Positions 1-6,066 of a stretch of DNA of 6,888 nt are shown here, in pieces. Source of the DNA: Verrucomicrobiota bacterium (GTDB taxonomy: Bacteria > Verrucomicrobiota > Verrucomicrobiia > Chthoniobacterales > Terrimicrobiaceae). The first letter of the stretch is position 1. Each line of letters opens with the position of its first letter. Both the position numbers and the translations under genes were made by a program. Location of the stretch: assembly GCA_026398285.1 (NCBI GenBank), contig JAPLTI010000012.1, positions 1-6,888 on the forward strand, given 5' to 3'. Under the pieces are notes generated by a model. It saw only the letters and a list, made by a program, of their open reading frames with translations. It had not been told where the DNA came from and did not search any database.

Positions 1-1
1 G

Positions 2-604
2 CGTGATTTCTACCGGCAGTCAGTGCTCGGCTACCAATCACCCTCGGCATCCTACCGACACATCGCCTCGCATCTAGGCCAATTCAGCGGGCGGCAGGAC
101 CTCCCCGGCGAGACTCCCGTGGCGGATGGACCGGAATTTGAGAAACATTTCTCGGCGACGATTGATTTTCTCACGAGCGCACTGGCAGCGGATCTGGCGG
201 CCTCGCGTCCCTCTGGCGAGCCTGCACAGCTGGGCGAGGTGGTCGATGGCCTGCAGCAGGTGCGTTTCCTTGGGAATGCCCACAATTCCAGCCGCGACCT
301 GCTCACGAAGTTCCATAAAACCACAAACAACTCCGTGCCGGTGGCCCCCTTCCGCCTGATGACTGGCATGTTGGACTCGGCCAATGGCGGCCGTGTCTCG
401 GATGCCGACTTCGTGCGAATGGCCTTGGATTTCAACCTCCCGCCCCTCGAGCCGACCATCAATTTCCTCACCCAGTTCCGCGATGTGGTGCGGAACCTCC
501 CTCCGCGTGCCTATGACAAACCCGAAACCCGCGAGCGTGTCCTCGATGCCATGCAGAAGGCGATCGACCACTCCATCGACGAAGAGGAGGCGGCTCTCGG
601 ATGA
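2..604 (+). CDS. sctW: SctW gatekeeper (YopN/MxiC/HrpJ family), 5' end cut by the window
   Basis: This is the C-terminal 200 residues of the T3SS gatekeeper, the cytosolic protein that plugs export at SctV and sets the switch from translocator to effector secretion. The frame is open to the left edge from base 2, so the true start lies upstream; the GTG at 23 is internal. The first visible residues, FYRQSVLGYQSPSASYRHIA, followed by FEKHFSATIDFLTSALAADL, match the helical HrpJ/YopN domain pattern as I remember it. The last ~80 residues (from about MTGMLDSANGG to IDEEEAALG) resemble TyeA, which in Yersinia is a separate protein but here is continuous with the YopN part. The gene ends in an ATGA overlap with the chaperone gene, implying translational coupling. 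Family assignment is by pattern and is strongly backed by the neighbouring genes. Confidence 0.85.
   Translation, partial: RDFYRQSVLGYQSPSASYRHIASHLGQFSGRQDLPGETPVADGPEFEKHFSATIDFLTSALAADLAASRPSGEPAQLGEVVDGLQQVRFLGNAHNSSRDLLTKFHKTTNNSVPVAPFRLMTGMLDSANGGRVSDADFVRMALDFNLPPLEPTINFLTQFRDVVRNLPPRAYDKPETRERVLDAMQKAIDHSIDEEEAALG
585..590 (+). promoter_or_regulatory. Shine-Dalgarno site for the SycN-like chaperone
   Basis: A perfect AGGAGG lies inside the 3' end of sctW, 10 nt upstream of the ATG at 601. It supports that start and shows that the downstream gene can initiate independently as well as by coupling through the ATGA overlap. Confidence 0.7.
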
Positions 605-969
605 TTGACTCCATTATCAGAGAATTCGGAGAACTTCTAGGCATGGGCGGGTTGGAATTCCCATCCGAAGGTAGCCTCGTGCTCGAAATCGAGCCCTCCG
701 ACACGCTTTGTCTCGTCTCAAGCAGGGACGAACTTTTTGTGAGCCTCTCGCGCTCGCACCAGTATTCGCACACGCCTTCAGCCGCTCGCCTGTTGGAGCT
801 TCTCCACTTTGAAAAAAACGAAGGCCACGGCGTGCGTTGCCGGCGCACCGATTTCGGCAGGACCAATGTTTTGATGCAAAGCCTGCCGCTTGATGGCCTC
901 CGTGGTGCCGATGTGCTTGAAGCCCTCGACCGCCTCACAAAACTTCACAATATGGCCGAAGCTGTATAG
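601..969 (+). CDS. SycN-like type III secretion chaperone (CesT fold)
   Basis: This is a 122-aa small protein of the class I T3SS chaperone type, expected to act in the cytoplasm as a dimer that binds a secreted protein, most likely the adjacent SctW. The N-terminal amphipathic helix (MIDSIIREFGELLGM) followed by strand-like segments (LVLEIEPSDTLCLV, ELFVSLSR), and a C-terminal helix (GADVLEALDRLTKLHNMAEA), is the CesT/SycN layout. Length is close to Yersinia SycN (about 123 aa, from memory), and SycN occupies the same slot between tyeA and yscX. In Yersinia SycN works as a heterodimer with YscB; no YscB homologue is adjacent here, although another CesT-like gene begins at 6517. The start ATG overlaps the sctW stop and has a good AGGAGG. 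The function as a chaperone is fairly safe; SctW as its client is inference from position. Confidence 0.75.
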   Translation: MIDSIIREFGELLGMGGLEFPSEGSLVLEIEPSDTLCLVSSRDELFVSLSRSHQYSHTPSAARLLELLHFEKNEGHGVRCRRTDFGRTNVLMQSLPLDGLRGADVLEALDRLTKLHNMAEAV

Positions 970-982
970 GCTTTGTCACTCC

Positions 983-1381
983 ATGGCTACCGTCACCAAC
1001 TCCACTGGCGCCCTTGATTTCCGCACGGGAATCGAGAAGGTCTCCTACGCCGCCAGCGGCCAGAGTTCACCGACGCTGCCATTGAACCGTCCCTCGATGA
1101 GCGAGCAGGCCGTTCCCAGTAAGTTGGCCAAGCTTTTTCAGGATCAGGCGGTGGATTTGTTTCTCACCGACTCGCTGAAGCCTCGGGAAATGACCTCCAG
1201 CCTCATTGGCGCTGCCTCCTATAGTCAGCATCTTGACAATCTCAGCGGGCGATTGCGTGATCTGCGCGCCGGTTATCCTCGCCGTGATGAGGCCTTTCAG
1301 TCCGGCCTCGCCCTGCTTCAGGAAGACTGCGAAAACCTTCAACTCCTCGAAGCCTTGCGGCGGGTCATGGTCGGAGGCTGA
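983..1381 (+). CDS. sctX: SctX (YscX-like) T3SS export component
   Basis: This is a 132-aa protein in the yscX position, directly before its presumptive chaperone SctY. YscX is a small, essential early T3SS substrate of the Ysc family that interacts with YscY and with SctV. Three stretches agree with YscX as I recall it: a near N-terminal GIEK motif (residues 16-19), a central segment ending in ASYSQHLDNLSGRL (residues 78-91) comparable to the YscX segment containing AQDYRRELDTL, and a C-terminal helix LALLQEDCENLQLLEALRRV (residues 109-128) comparable to the YscX tail. The frame is open upstream of 983, but the ATG at 983 is preferred: it follows the chaperone stop by 13 nt and gives the conserved N-terminus at the right distance. 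There is no clear ribosome binding site. An unrelated small protein is possible, but synteny makes SctX the best call. Confidence 0.75.
   Translation: MATVTNSTGALDFRTGIEKVSYAASGQSSPTLPLNRPSMSEQAVPSKLAKLFQDQAVDLFLTDSLKPREMTSSLIGAASYSQHLDNLSGRLRDLRAGYPRRDEAFQSGLALLQEDCENLQLLEALRRVMVGG
1373..1377 (+). promoter_or_regulatory. Shine-Dalgarno site for sctY
   Basis: GGAGG, in the last codons of sctX, sits 9 nt before the ATG at 1387 and favours that start. A second in-frame ATG at 1405 has a GGGGGA (1389-1394) at similar distance, so the two starts cannot be fully separated. Confidence 0.5.
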
Positions 1382-1386
1382 TTCCA

Positions 1387-1752
1387 ATGGGGGATTCCAA
1401 CGCCATGCCGATCCAGACCGTTCGGGAGACCCTGCACCTCCTCGGCTACCTGAATGCCCGCTACGGCCGCCCCGAGCGCGCCATCTGCTATTTCGAGCTT
1501 ATGACCGTGGTGGATGCCATGAATCCCACCGCCTGGCGCACACTGGCCACGATCCAATTGGCTCTCGAAAAAAATCCCGAGGCTGCCGCCAGCGCCTCGA
1601 AGGCCTTGGAACTCGGCCTGCCGCCGGATGAGGAGTCCCTTTGCCACTTGGTCAAAGCCATCTCCGCACGCCGTCTGGGCAACACCGCGGAAAGCGACGC
1701 CGAGGCTCTCGTATTCCTCAAATCCCGCCGGGAAGAGGGAGGGGGACTGTGA
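1387..1752 (+). CDS. sctY: SctY (YscY-like) TPR-type chaperone of SctX
   Basis: This is a 121-aa helical protein with tetratricopeptide-like repeats. YscY is the cytosolic partner of YscX, and the YscX-YscY complex docks on the SctV cytoplasmic domain. The first helix pair (TLHLLGYLNARYGRPERAIC) has the G-Y/W-L...G..E+A pattern of a TPR and parallels the YscY N-terminus. A second repeat follows (PTAWRTLATIQLALEKNPEA), and a third from about PDEESLCHLVKAISARRLGN. Length is close to Yersinia YscY (about 114 aa, from memory). Start 1387 is used because of the GGAGG; starting at 1405 would remove six residues only. It lies 5 nt after sctX and its stop overlaps the sctV start by one base (TGATG). 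A generic SycD-like TPR chaperone is the alternative, but those are longer and sit next to translocator genes. Confidence 0.75.
   Translation: MGDSNAMPIQTVRETLHLLGYLNARYGRPERAICYFELMTVVDAMNPTAWRTLATIQLALEKNPEAAASASKALELGLPPDEESLCHLVKAISARRLGNTAESDAEALVFLKSRREEGGGL
1735..1745 (+). promoter_or_regulatory. Purine-rich Shine-Dalgarno site for sctV
   Basis: GAGGGAGGGGG at the end of sctY lies 6 nt before the ATG at 1752. This decides the sctV start: the reading frame is open further upstream to 1641, but that extension lies wholly inside sctY and lacks family similarity. Confidence 0.7.
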
Positions 1753-3869
1753 TGGAAGCCTTCTTGTTGCGGTTGCAGAATTTCGCCTTTGCCTCGAAGC
1801 GTTACGGCGACATCTACATTGCCACAATTATTGTTTGCGTCATCGCGCTCATGATTGTGCCGATTCCGGCATTCGTCCTGGATACCCTCATCGCAGTGAA
1901 TCTCGGCATCTCCTGCGTGCTGCTTTTCATGTCGCTTTACATGAAAAGCGCGCTGGCCTTCTCGACCTTTCCCAGCCTGCTTCTTGTCACCACACTCTTC
2001 CGCTTGTCGCTGAATATCACCACCACCCGCATGATTCTGGTGGATGGCTACGCCGGCGAGATCATCTACACCTTCGGCAACTTCGTGGTGGCGGGAAATT
2101 TCGTCGTAGGCGTGGTGATTTTCCTCATCATCCTCATCGTTCAATTCATCGTCATCACAAAAGGTGCCGAGCGTGTGGCTGAGGTCGCGGCAAGGTTCAC
2201 TCTCGACGCCATGCCCGGCAAGCAGATGAGTATCGATGCCGACCTTCGCGCTGGCAACATGACGGTCAAGGACGCCCAGGCCCGCCGCAGCGTCATCGAG
2301 AAGGAGAGCCAACTCTTCGGCGCGATGGATGGCGCCATGAAGTTCGTCAAAGGTGATGCCATCTCCTCGTTGATTATTACAGCCATCAATATCATCGCCG
2401 GTATTGCGATTGGCGTTGCCCAAAAGGGCATGGCCATCGACAAGGCCGTCACCACCTATTCGATCCTCACCATCGGCGACGGTTTGATTTCCCAGATTCC
2501 CGCCCTCCTCATCTCCATTTGCGCGGCCATGATCATCACCCGCGACGGCAGCGATGACAGCGGCGGTCTCGGTGGCGACATCGTCGAGCAGATCTTTGCC
2601 GCACCCAAGGCACTCATCATTGGCGGTATCGTGGTCTTTGTCATGGGCCTCATCCCTGGCTTTCCCAAGGTTCAGTTCTTCATCCTCGCGGCCGTCATTC
2701 TGGCTCTCGGTTTTGCCCTGCAGCGCGCGGCGGAGAAGATGAAAGGGCGAAGGCGAACCGAGCGCCTGCATGCCGGGGCCGACGGGGCTAAGCCAAGTGC
2801 CGCGGCGCCACCCTCCGAGCAGGACGACGAGGAGGACAGCTCCACCGAATTTTCGATCACGGTTCCGATCATGCTCGAGGTGGATGCCGCCGTGCAGGAG
2901 CATGTCACTGCCGAGAGGCTGAACTCCGAACTCGTGCAGGTGCGCAAGGCCCTCTATCTCGACCTGGGCGTGCCATTCCCTGGAATCTACCTCCGCTTCA
3001 ATCAAAATCTCCACTCAGGCAAATACCAGATCATGCTCCAAGAGGTGCCGATGTCCGACGGCATCATCCGCCCCGGCTACCTGTACGTCCGCGAGACTGA
3101 GGAGAACCTCTCGCTTTTCAATATCCCGTTCGAGCCCGTTGAGAAGCCGCCAGACCGTCGCGCCGCATTCTGGGTGCCTCTGGCTTCTCAGCCGCGTCTC
3201 GTCGAGGCAGGTATCGCCTACATGGAGCCGCCGAAGCTCCTGAGCTTCCACATTTCTCTCGTCCTGCGCCGCTACGCCTCCGATTTCATGGGCCTGCAGG
3301 AGACCAAGGGCCTTCTTACGCGCATGGAGACGGAGTTTGGAGAGTTGGTGCGCGAGGTGCAGCGGGTCATCCCGCCCCAGCGCATCGCCGAGGTGCTCCA
3401 GCGCCTCGTGCAGGAGGACATCTCCGTCCGCAACCTGCGTCTCATTTTTCAGGCCCTCATCGAGTGGGCTCCGAAGGAAAAGGACACGCTCATCCTCTCC
3501 GAGTATGTCCGCATCGCCCTCCGGCGATACATCAGCTACAAATTCAGCGGCGGGCAGAATATCCTCGTCGTCTATCTGCTCGAGCCGCAGACCGAGGAGA
3601 CCATTCGCAAAGCCATTCGCCAGACCTCGGGCGGAAGCTTCCTAGCGCTCGACCCCGCCACATCCAAAAAGCTCGTTGACGAGATCAAGGCCAAGGTCGG
3701 CGGTGCCCTCCAGCGCGAGCGCATACCTGTCATCCTTACCTCCATGGATATCCGCCGCTTCCTTCGCAAGCTCGTGGAACTCGAGCTTCCCGACCTCCCC
3801 GTGCTCTCCCACCAGGAACTCACCGAGGAGATCAACATCCAGCCCCTCGGCCGCATTGGACTGAAATGA
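1752..3869 (+). CDS. sctV: SctV, export-gate protein of the type III secretion system (FlhA/LcrD family)
   Basis: This is the inner-membrane export gate whose cytoplasmic domain forms a nonameric ring that receives chaperone-substrate complexes and helps couple export to the proton motive force. The 705-aa length is normal for the family. The N-terminal half is membrane-embedded: hydrophobic segments begin near residues 21, 42, 68, 108, 205, 238, 290 and 315. It contains the FHIPEP signature (FRLSLNITTTRMIL, residues 83-96), the loop PGKQMSIDADLRAG (155-168) and FGAMDGAMKFVKGDAI (189-204). A charged linker rich in D and E (about residues 338-375) leads to the cytoplasmic domain, with LLEPQTEETIRKAIRQTSGG and the C-terminal PVLSHQELTEEINIQPLGRI block typical of LcrD. 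IRQTS and the absence of flagellar genes favour the virulence-type SctV over FlhA. It is coupled to sctY upstream (TGATG) and to the binding-protein gene downstream (ATGA). Confidence 0.96.
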   Translation: MEAFLLRLQNFAFASKRYGDIYIATIIVCVIALMIVPIPAFVLDTLIAVNLGISCVLLFMSLYMKSALAFSTFPSLLLVTTLFRLSLNITTTRMILVDGYAGEIIYTFGNFVVAGNFVVGVVIFLIILIVQFIVITKGAERVAEVAARFTLDAMPGKQMSIDADLRAGNMTVKDAQARRSVIEKESQLFGAMDGAMKFVKGDAISSLIITAINIIAGIAIGVAQKGMAIDKAVTTYSILTIGDGLISQIPALLISICAAMIITRDGSDDSGGLGGDIVEQIFAAPKALIIGGIVVFVMGLIPGFPKVQFFILAAVILALGFALQRAAEKMKGRRRTERLHAGADGAKPSAAAPPSEQDDEEDSSTEFSITVPIMLEVDAAVQEHVTAERLNSELVQVRKALYLDLGVPFPGIYLRFNQNLHSGKYQIMLQEVPMSDGIIRPGYLYVRETEENLSLFNIPFEPVEKPPDRRAAFWVPLASQPRLVEAGIAYMEPPKLLSFHISLVLRRYASDFMGLQETKGLLTRMETEFGELVREVQRVIPPQRIAEVLQRLVQEDISVRNLRLIFQALIEWAPKEKDTLILSEYVRIALRRYISYKFSGGQNILVVYLLEPQTEETIRKAIRQTSGGSFLALDPATSKKLVDEIKAKVGGALQRERIPVILTSMDIRRFLRKLVELELPDLPVLSHQELTEEINIQPLGRIGLK

Positions 3870-4954
3870 AAACGCTCGCCCTCTTCCTCTCCGCTTTGCT
3901 GTTCGTTGCCGCTCCTCTCCGCGCTGCCGACGCCCCTGATATGCTGCGAGTCCTCGCCTATGAGCGCTCGATCCCGCGCGAGGTGTGTTTGAGTTTTACC
4001 GAAAAAACCGGCATCCCCGTCGAAGTCGTTTCGACTATTTCCAGCATGGAGGCCGCAGATTTTCTCTACCGTAAGAAGGAAGCCTTCGACCTCCTGATCC
4101 TATCCAACGATGTCGTGCGGGCCATGCGCGACCGCGACCGACTGGTTCCGTTGAATCTCAAAAAAATCCGCAACATTTCCGAGATCAAGTCCGTCTGGAG
4201 CAAGGCTGCAGGCGATGCCCAAGGTAAATTCCGCATCCCCTTCGATGTCGCCGCCATGGGTATTCTCGTGAACAAGAGCGTGCCGCAGCCTCCTGTGACC
4301 GGCTACATGGACGCCTTCCGCAAGCCCCGCCCCGGTGGAGTGGCTGTGATGGTTGACCAGCGCGACTTGCTGGCTGCCGCGCTGCTCTCCCTCGGCGCCT
4401 CCGTGAATGAACTCTCCACCGACAATTTGCGGGCCTCCCGATCCATTCTGAAGGACTGGCTGCGAAACATCGCCCCCGGTTCCAGTGCTGTTTGGAGCAA
4501 CGATCATGCGGCCGCTTTCAATGCCCTCCGCAAGGACTTCGTCGAGGGTCGTCTCGGTGCCGCGCTGCTCTACAGCGGAGATGCCTACTCACTCATGACG
4601 GAGTATCCCGGCCGATTCGAGTGGATCACTCCCACCGAAGGCAGTTTGAAATACATGACCGTCCTTGCCATTCCAGCGAACTCCACCAAGGCCGACGCCG
4701 CCCATCAATTCATCGACTTCATCCTCGATCCCCGCATCGCCGGCGAGCTTGTCACCTCCGCCAGCCCTGGACTCGGCCTCAATTTGCCCAAAGAAAAAAT
4801 CCCGCTGAATTTTTATGGCAACCCGGCCAACATCGAGGCCTCGCAATTGATGGACGACTTCTCTGTTCAAAGCGACATCACTCGCGAACCCCGCCAGGAA
4901 GTGCTGGACTTGTTTAAGTCCCTCCCCGCGCCCACGGCCCCGCCTGCTCCGTGA
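3866..4954 (+). CDS. Secreted PotD/PotF-like extracellular solute-binding protein
   Basis: This 362-aa protein has a clear signal peptide: MK, a hydrophobic core (LALFLSALLFVAAPL), with cleavage likely after A20 (PLRA-ADAP). The mature part follows the periplasmic type II binding-protein fold of the polyamine/iron ABC family: strand LRVLAYERSIP, helix FTEKTGIPVEV, then FDLLILSNDVVRAM (74-87), the IPFDVAAMGILVNK hinge strand (124-137), VMVDQRDLLAAALLSLG (161-177), GRLGAALLYSGDAY (228-241) and LAIPANSTKADAAHQFIDFI near the end. There is a proline/alanine tail. No permease or ATPase gene is adjacent. The start codon overlaps the sctV stop (ATGA), so expression is probably tied to the T3SS operon; the upstream ribosome site is weak. 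Ligand is unknown: residues equivalent to PotD Trp255 and Asp257 appear to be Tyr263 and Thr265, so polyamine binding should not be assumed. Confidence 0.85.
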   Translation: MKTLALFLSALLFVAAPLRAADAPDMLRVLAYERSIPREVCLSFTEKTGIPVEVVSTISSMEAADFLYRKKEAFDLLILSNDVVRAMRDRDRLVPLNLKKIRNISEIKSVWSKAAGDAQGKFRIPFDVAAMGILVNKSVPQPPVTGYMDAFRKPRPGGVAVMVDQRDLLAAALLSLGASVNELSTDNLRASRSILKDWLRNIAPGSSAVWSNDHAAAFNALRKDFVEGRLGAALLYSGDAYSLMTEYPGRFEWITPTEGSLKYMTVLAIPANSTKADAAHQFIDFILDPRIAGELVTSASPGLGLNLPKEKIPLNFYGNPANIEASQLMDDFSVQSDITREPRQEVLDLFKSLPAPTAPPAP

Positions 4955-4960
4955 TTTAAC

Positions 4961-4987
4961 CACCGAGGACTCGGAGAACACGGAGGG
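4961..4987 (+). repeat. Three tandem 9-nt units of the CACGGAGRA type
   Basis: Three consecutive degenerate nonamers, CACCGAGGA, CTCGGAGAA and CACGGAGGG, begin 6 nt after the binding-protein stop codon. Read on the minus strand they encode an LRVLRVLGG-like peptide in one frame. I recognise this as the style of short dispersed repeat (ACCACGGAGnACACGGAG) common in intergenic DNA of Verrucomicrobia, Planctomycetes and some other environmental bacteria. That recognition is from memory; the 9-nt periodicity is directly visible. Confidence 0.7.
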
Positions 4988-5022
4988 GAAGAAAATGCTG
5001 AAAATTAAAAAACTTCCGAAAT

Positions 5023-5080
5023 GTAGCGCGGGCGCCCCGCTGCGGATTTGCTTCACTGGCAAGCGAGACGCCATCTCTAC
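5023..5080. repeat. Imperfect inverted repeat (dispersed hairpin element)
   Basis: The left arm (5023-5043, beginning GTAGCGCGGGCG) and the right arm (5059-5080, ending GACGCCATCTCTAC) are imperfect reverse complements around a 15-nt loop. The outer GTAG/CTAC, the central GGCG/CGCC and the CGCT/AGCG blocks pair. The transcript could fold into a long hairpin. There is no U-tract after it, so it is a poor intrinsic terminator; it looks more like one copy of a GTAGCGCGGGCG-type intergenic repeat family. It lies 47 nt before the ORF6N gene. Confidence 0.6.
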
Positions 5081-5127
5081 GATCTGCCTCCGACGATAAG
5101 ACTCCGATTCTTAAAACTCCAATCCCC

Positions 5128-6045
5128 ATGCCCGCTGAAAACCAGCCTTCGACTCTCATTGAAGCTCCGACTCCCCACCAAGTTGCGGAGCGGATTCTCA
5201 CACTCCGCGGGGCTCAAGTCCTGCTCGATCGCGATTTGGCTGTGTTTTTTGAGGTCAAGCCCATCCGCCTACGCGAGCAGGTGAAAAGGAATGCCAACCG
5301 CTTTCCCCCGGACTTCCTCTTTCAGCTTACCCGCAGCGAGGTCCACGAGCTGGTATCGCAAAATGCGATACCTTCCTCGCGCCACTTGGGAGGCTACCTG
5401 CCCTATGCCTTTACCGAGGAGGGCGTGGCGGCGCTCACAGCCGTCTTGCGCAGCGAACGCGCCGTCGCTGTGGGTATCCAGATCATGAGGGCCTTCGTGG
5501 CCATGCGTAAATTCATCCTCCACCACGCCAAAATTTTCGAGCGTCTCGACCAAGTCGAACGCCGCCAAATTTTCTCCGATCACAAGATCGAGGAAATTTT
5601 CTCGCTGTTGGAAAGCCACGGCAACCACACCCCCGCGCAGGGCATCTTTTTCAACGGCCAGATTTTCGATGCCTATGCATTTGTCACCTCTCTCATCCGG
5701 AAAGCGAAAAGTTCGATCATTCTTGTGGATAATTATGTGGACGAGTCCGTTCTTCTGATGCTTTCGAAGCGGCAAGCATCCACCAGCGCCACCATTTTCA
5801 CGCGGAAAATCAGTCGCCAACTCGCGTTGGATCTCGAAAAGCACAATGCCCAATATCCACCAGTCGCAATCCATCCCCTCGACGGCTTCCACGACCGGTT
5901 CCTCCTTATTGATAAACATGATCTCTACCACCTGGGAGCTTCATTAAAAGACCTCGGCAAACAATGCTTCGCCTTTTCCAAACTCGATTCTCTGGCGCCC
6001 GATATTCTCTCCCGCCTCCCGGATTCTTTGAGTCTTAAAACTTAA
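5128..6045 (+). CDS. ORF6N-domain DNA-binding protein with degenerate PLD-like C-terminus
   Basis: This is a 305-aa protein. Residues about 17-127 are an ORF6N domain, a DNA-binding module found in phage antirepressor-type proteins and in chromosomal relatives: GAQVLLDRDLAVFFEVKPIR, VKRNANRFPPDFLFQLTRSE (52-71) and LPYAFTEEGVAAL (91-103) are the characteristic blocks. A helical, probably coiled segment follows (RKFILHHAKIFERLDQVERR). The C-terminal domain (about 173-290) contains ILVDNYVDESVL (198-209) and HDRFLLIDKHDLYHLGASLK (255-274). His255, Arg257 and Asp262 fit HxR(x)4D, a Lys-to-Arg variant of the phospholipase-D HxK(x)4D motif, present once. Function is unknown: DNA binding is likely, and nuclease activity is doubtful. 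No Shine-Dalgarno precedes the ATG at 5128; the start is taken because it opens a full domain and follows the repeat-bearing spacer. Such genes are commonly mobile or scattered, which suggests an insertion into the secretion locus. Confidence 0.85.
   Translation: MPAENQPSTLIEAPTPHQVAERILTLRGAQVLLDRDLAVFFEVKPIRLREQVKRNANRFPPDFLFQLTRSEVHELVSQNAIPSSRHLGGYLPYAFTEEGVAALTAVLRSERAVAVGIQIMRAFVAMRKFILHHAKIFERLDQVERRQIFSDHKIEEIFSLLESHGNHTPAQGIFFNGQIFDAYAFVTSLIRKAKSSIILVDNYVDESVLLMLSKRQASTSATIFTRKISRQLALDLEKHNAQYPPVAIHPLDGFHDRFLLIDKHDLYHLGASLKDLGKQCFAFSKLDSLAPDILSRLPDSLSLKT
5352..5372. promoter_or_regulatory. Perfect 9-bp-arm palindrome inside the ORF6N gene
   Basis: GGTATCGCA and its exact reverse complement TGCGATACC flank an AAA loop, within codons for residues 75-82 of the ORF6N protein (LVSQNAIP). 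It is listed as a possible protein-binding or recombination site, because a perfect 9-bp inverted repeat in coding sequence is uncommon. The symmetry is seen; any role is speculative. Confidence 0.35.
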
Positions 6046-6066
6046 ACCACTACCACCGACCTCCAT

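Larger units (their letters stand above)
4955..5127. other. Spacer between the binding-protein gene and the ORF6N gene
   Basis: These 173 nt hold the 9-nt repeat, an A-rich stretch (about 4990-5015) and the inverted repeat. I see no convincing -35/-10 pair and no terminator with a U-tract, although a promoter for the ORF6N gene would be expected here. No small gene with a ribosome site is apparent on either strand; the minus-strand frame through here is produced by the repeats. Confidence 0.5.

Noticed and set aside
890..982. Upstream extension of the sctX frame
   Set aside because: It overlaps the end of the chaperone gene in another frame. The ATG at 983 gives the expected distance to the conserved GIEK motif.
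1641..1751. Upstream extension of the sctV frame
   Set aside because: It lies within sctY, has no similarity to SctV N-termini, and the ATG at 1752 has a strong purine-rich ribosome site and gives the usual family length.
1488..3014. A 508-codon minus-strand open frame opposite sctY and sctV
   Set aside because: Its product is rich in D, E, H, N and G with no domain pattern, as expected from the antisense of a GC-rich membrane protein gene. The plus strand here encodes unmistakable SctV.
4956..5201. Minus-strand small open frame ending in LRVLRVLGG
   Set aside because: The peptide is generated by the 9-nt repeat and the inverted repeat; no credible domain or ribosome site. Such frames are a known artefact of this repeat type.
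5269..5931. 220-codon minus-strand frame opposite the ORF6N gene
   Set aside because: The plus strand shows conserved ORF6N and C-terminal blocks. The antisense product has no recognisable features.
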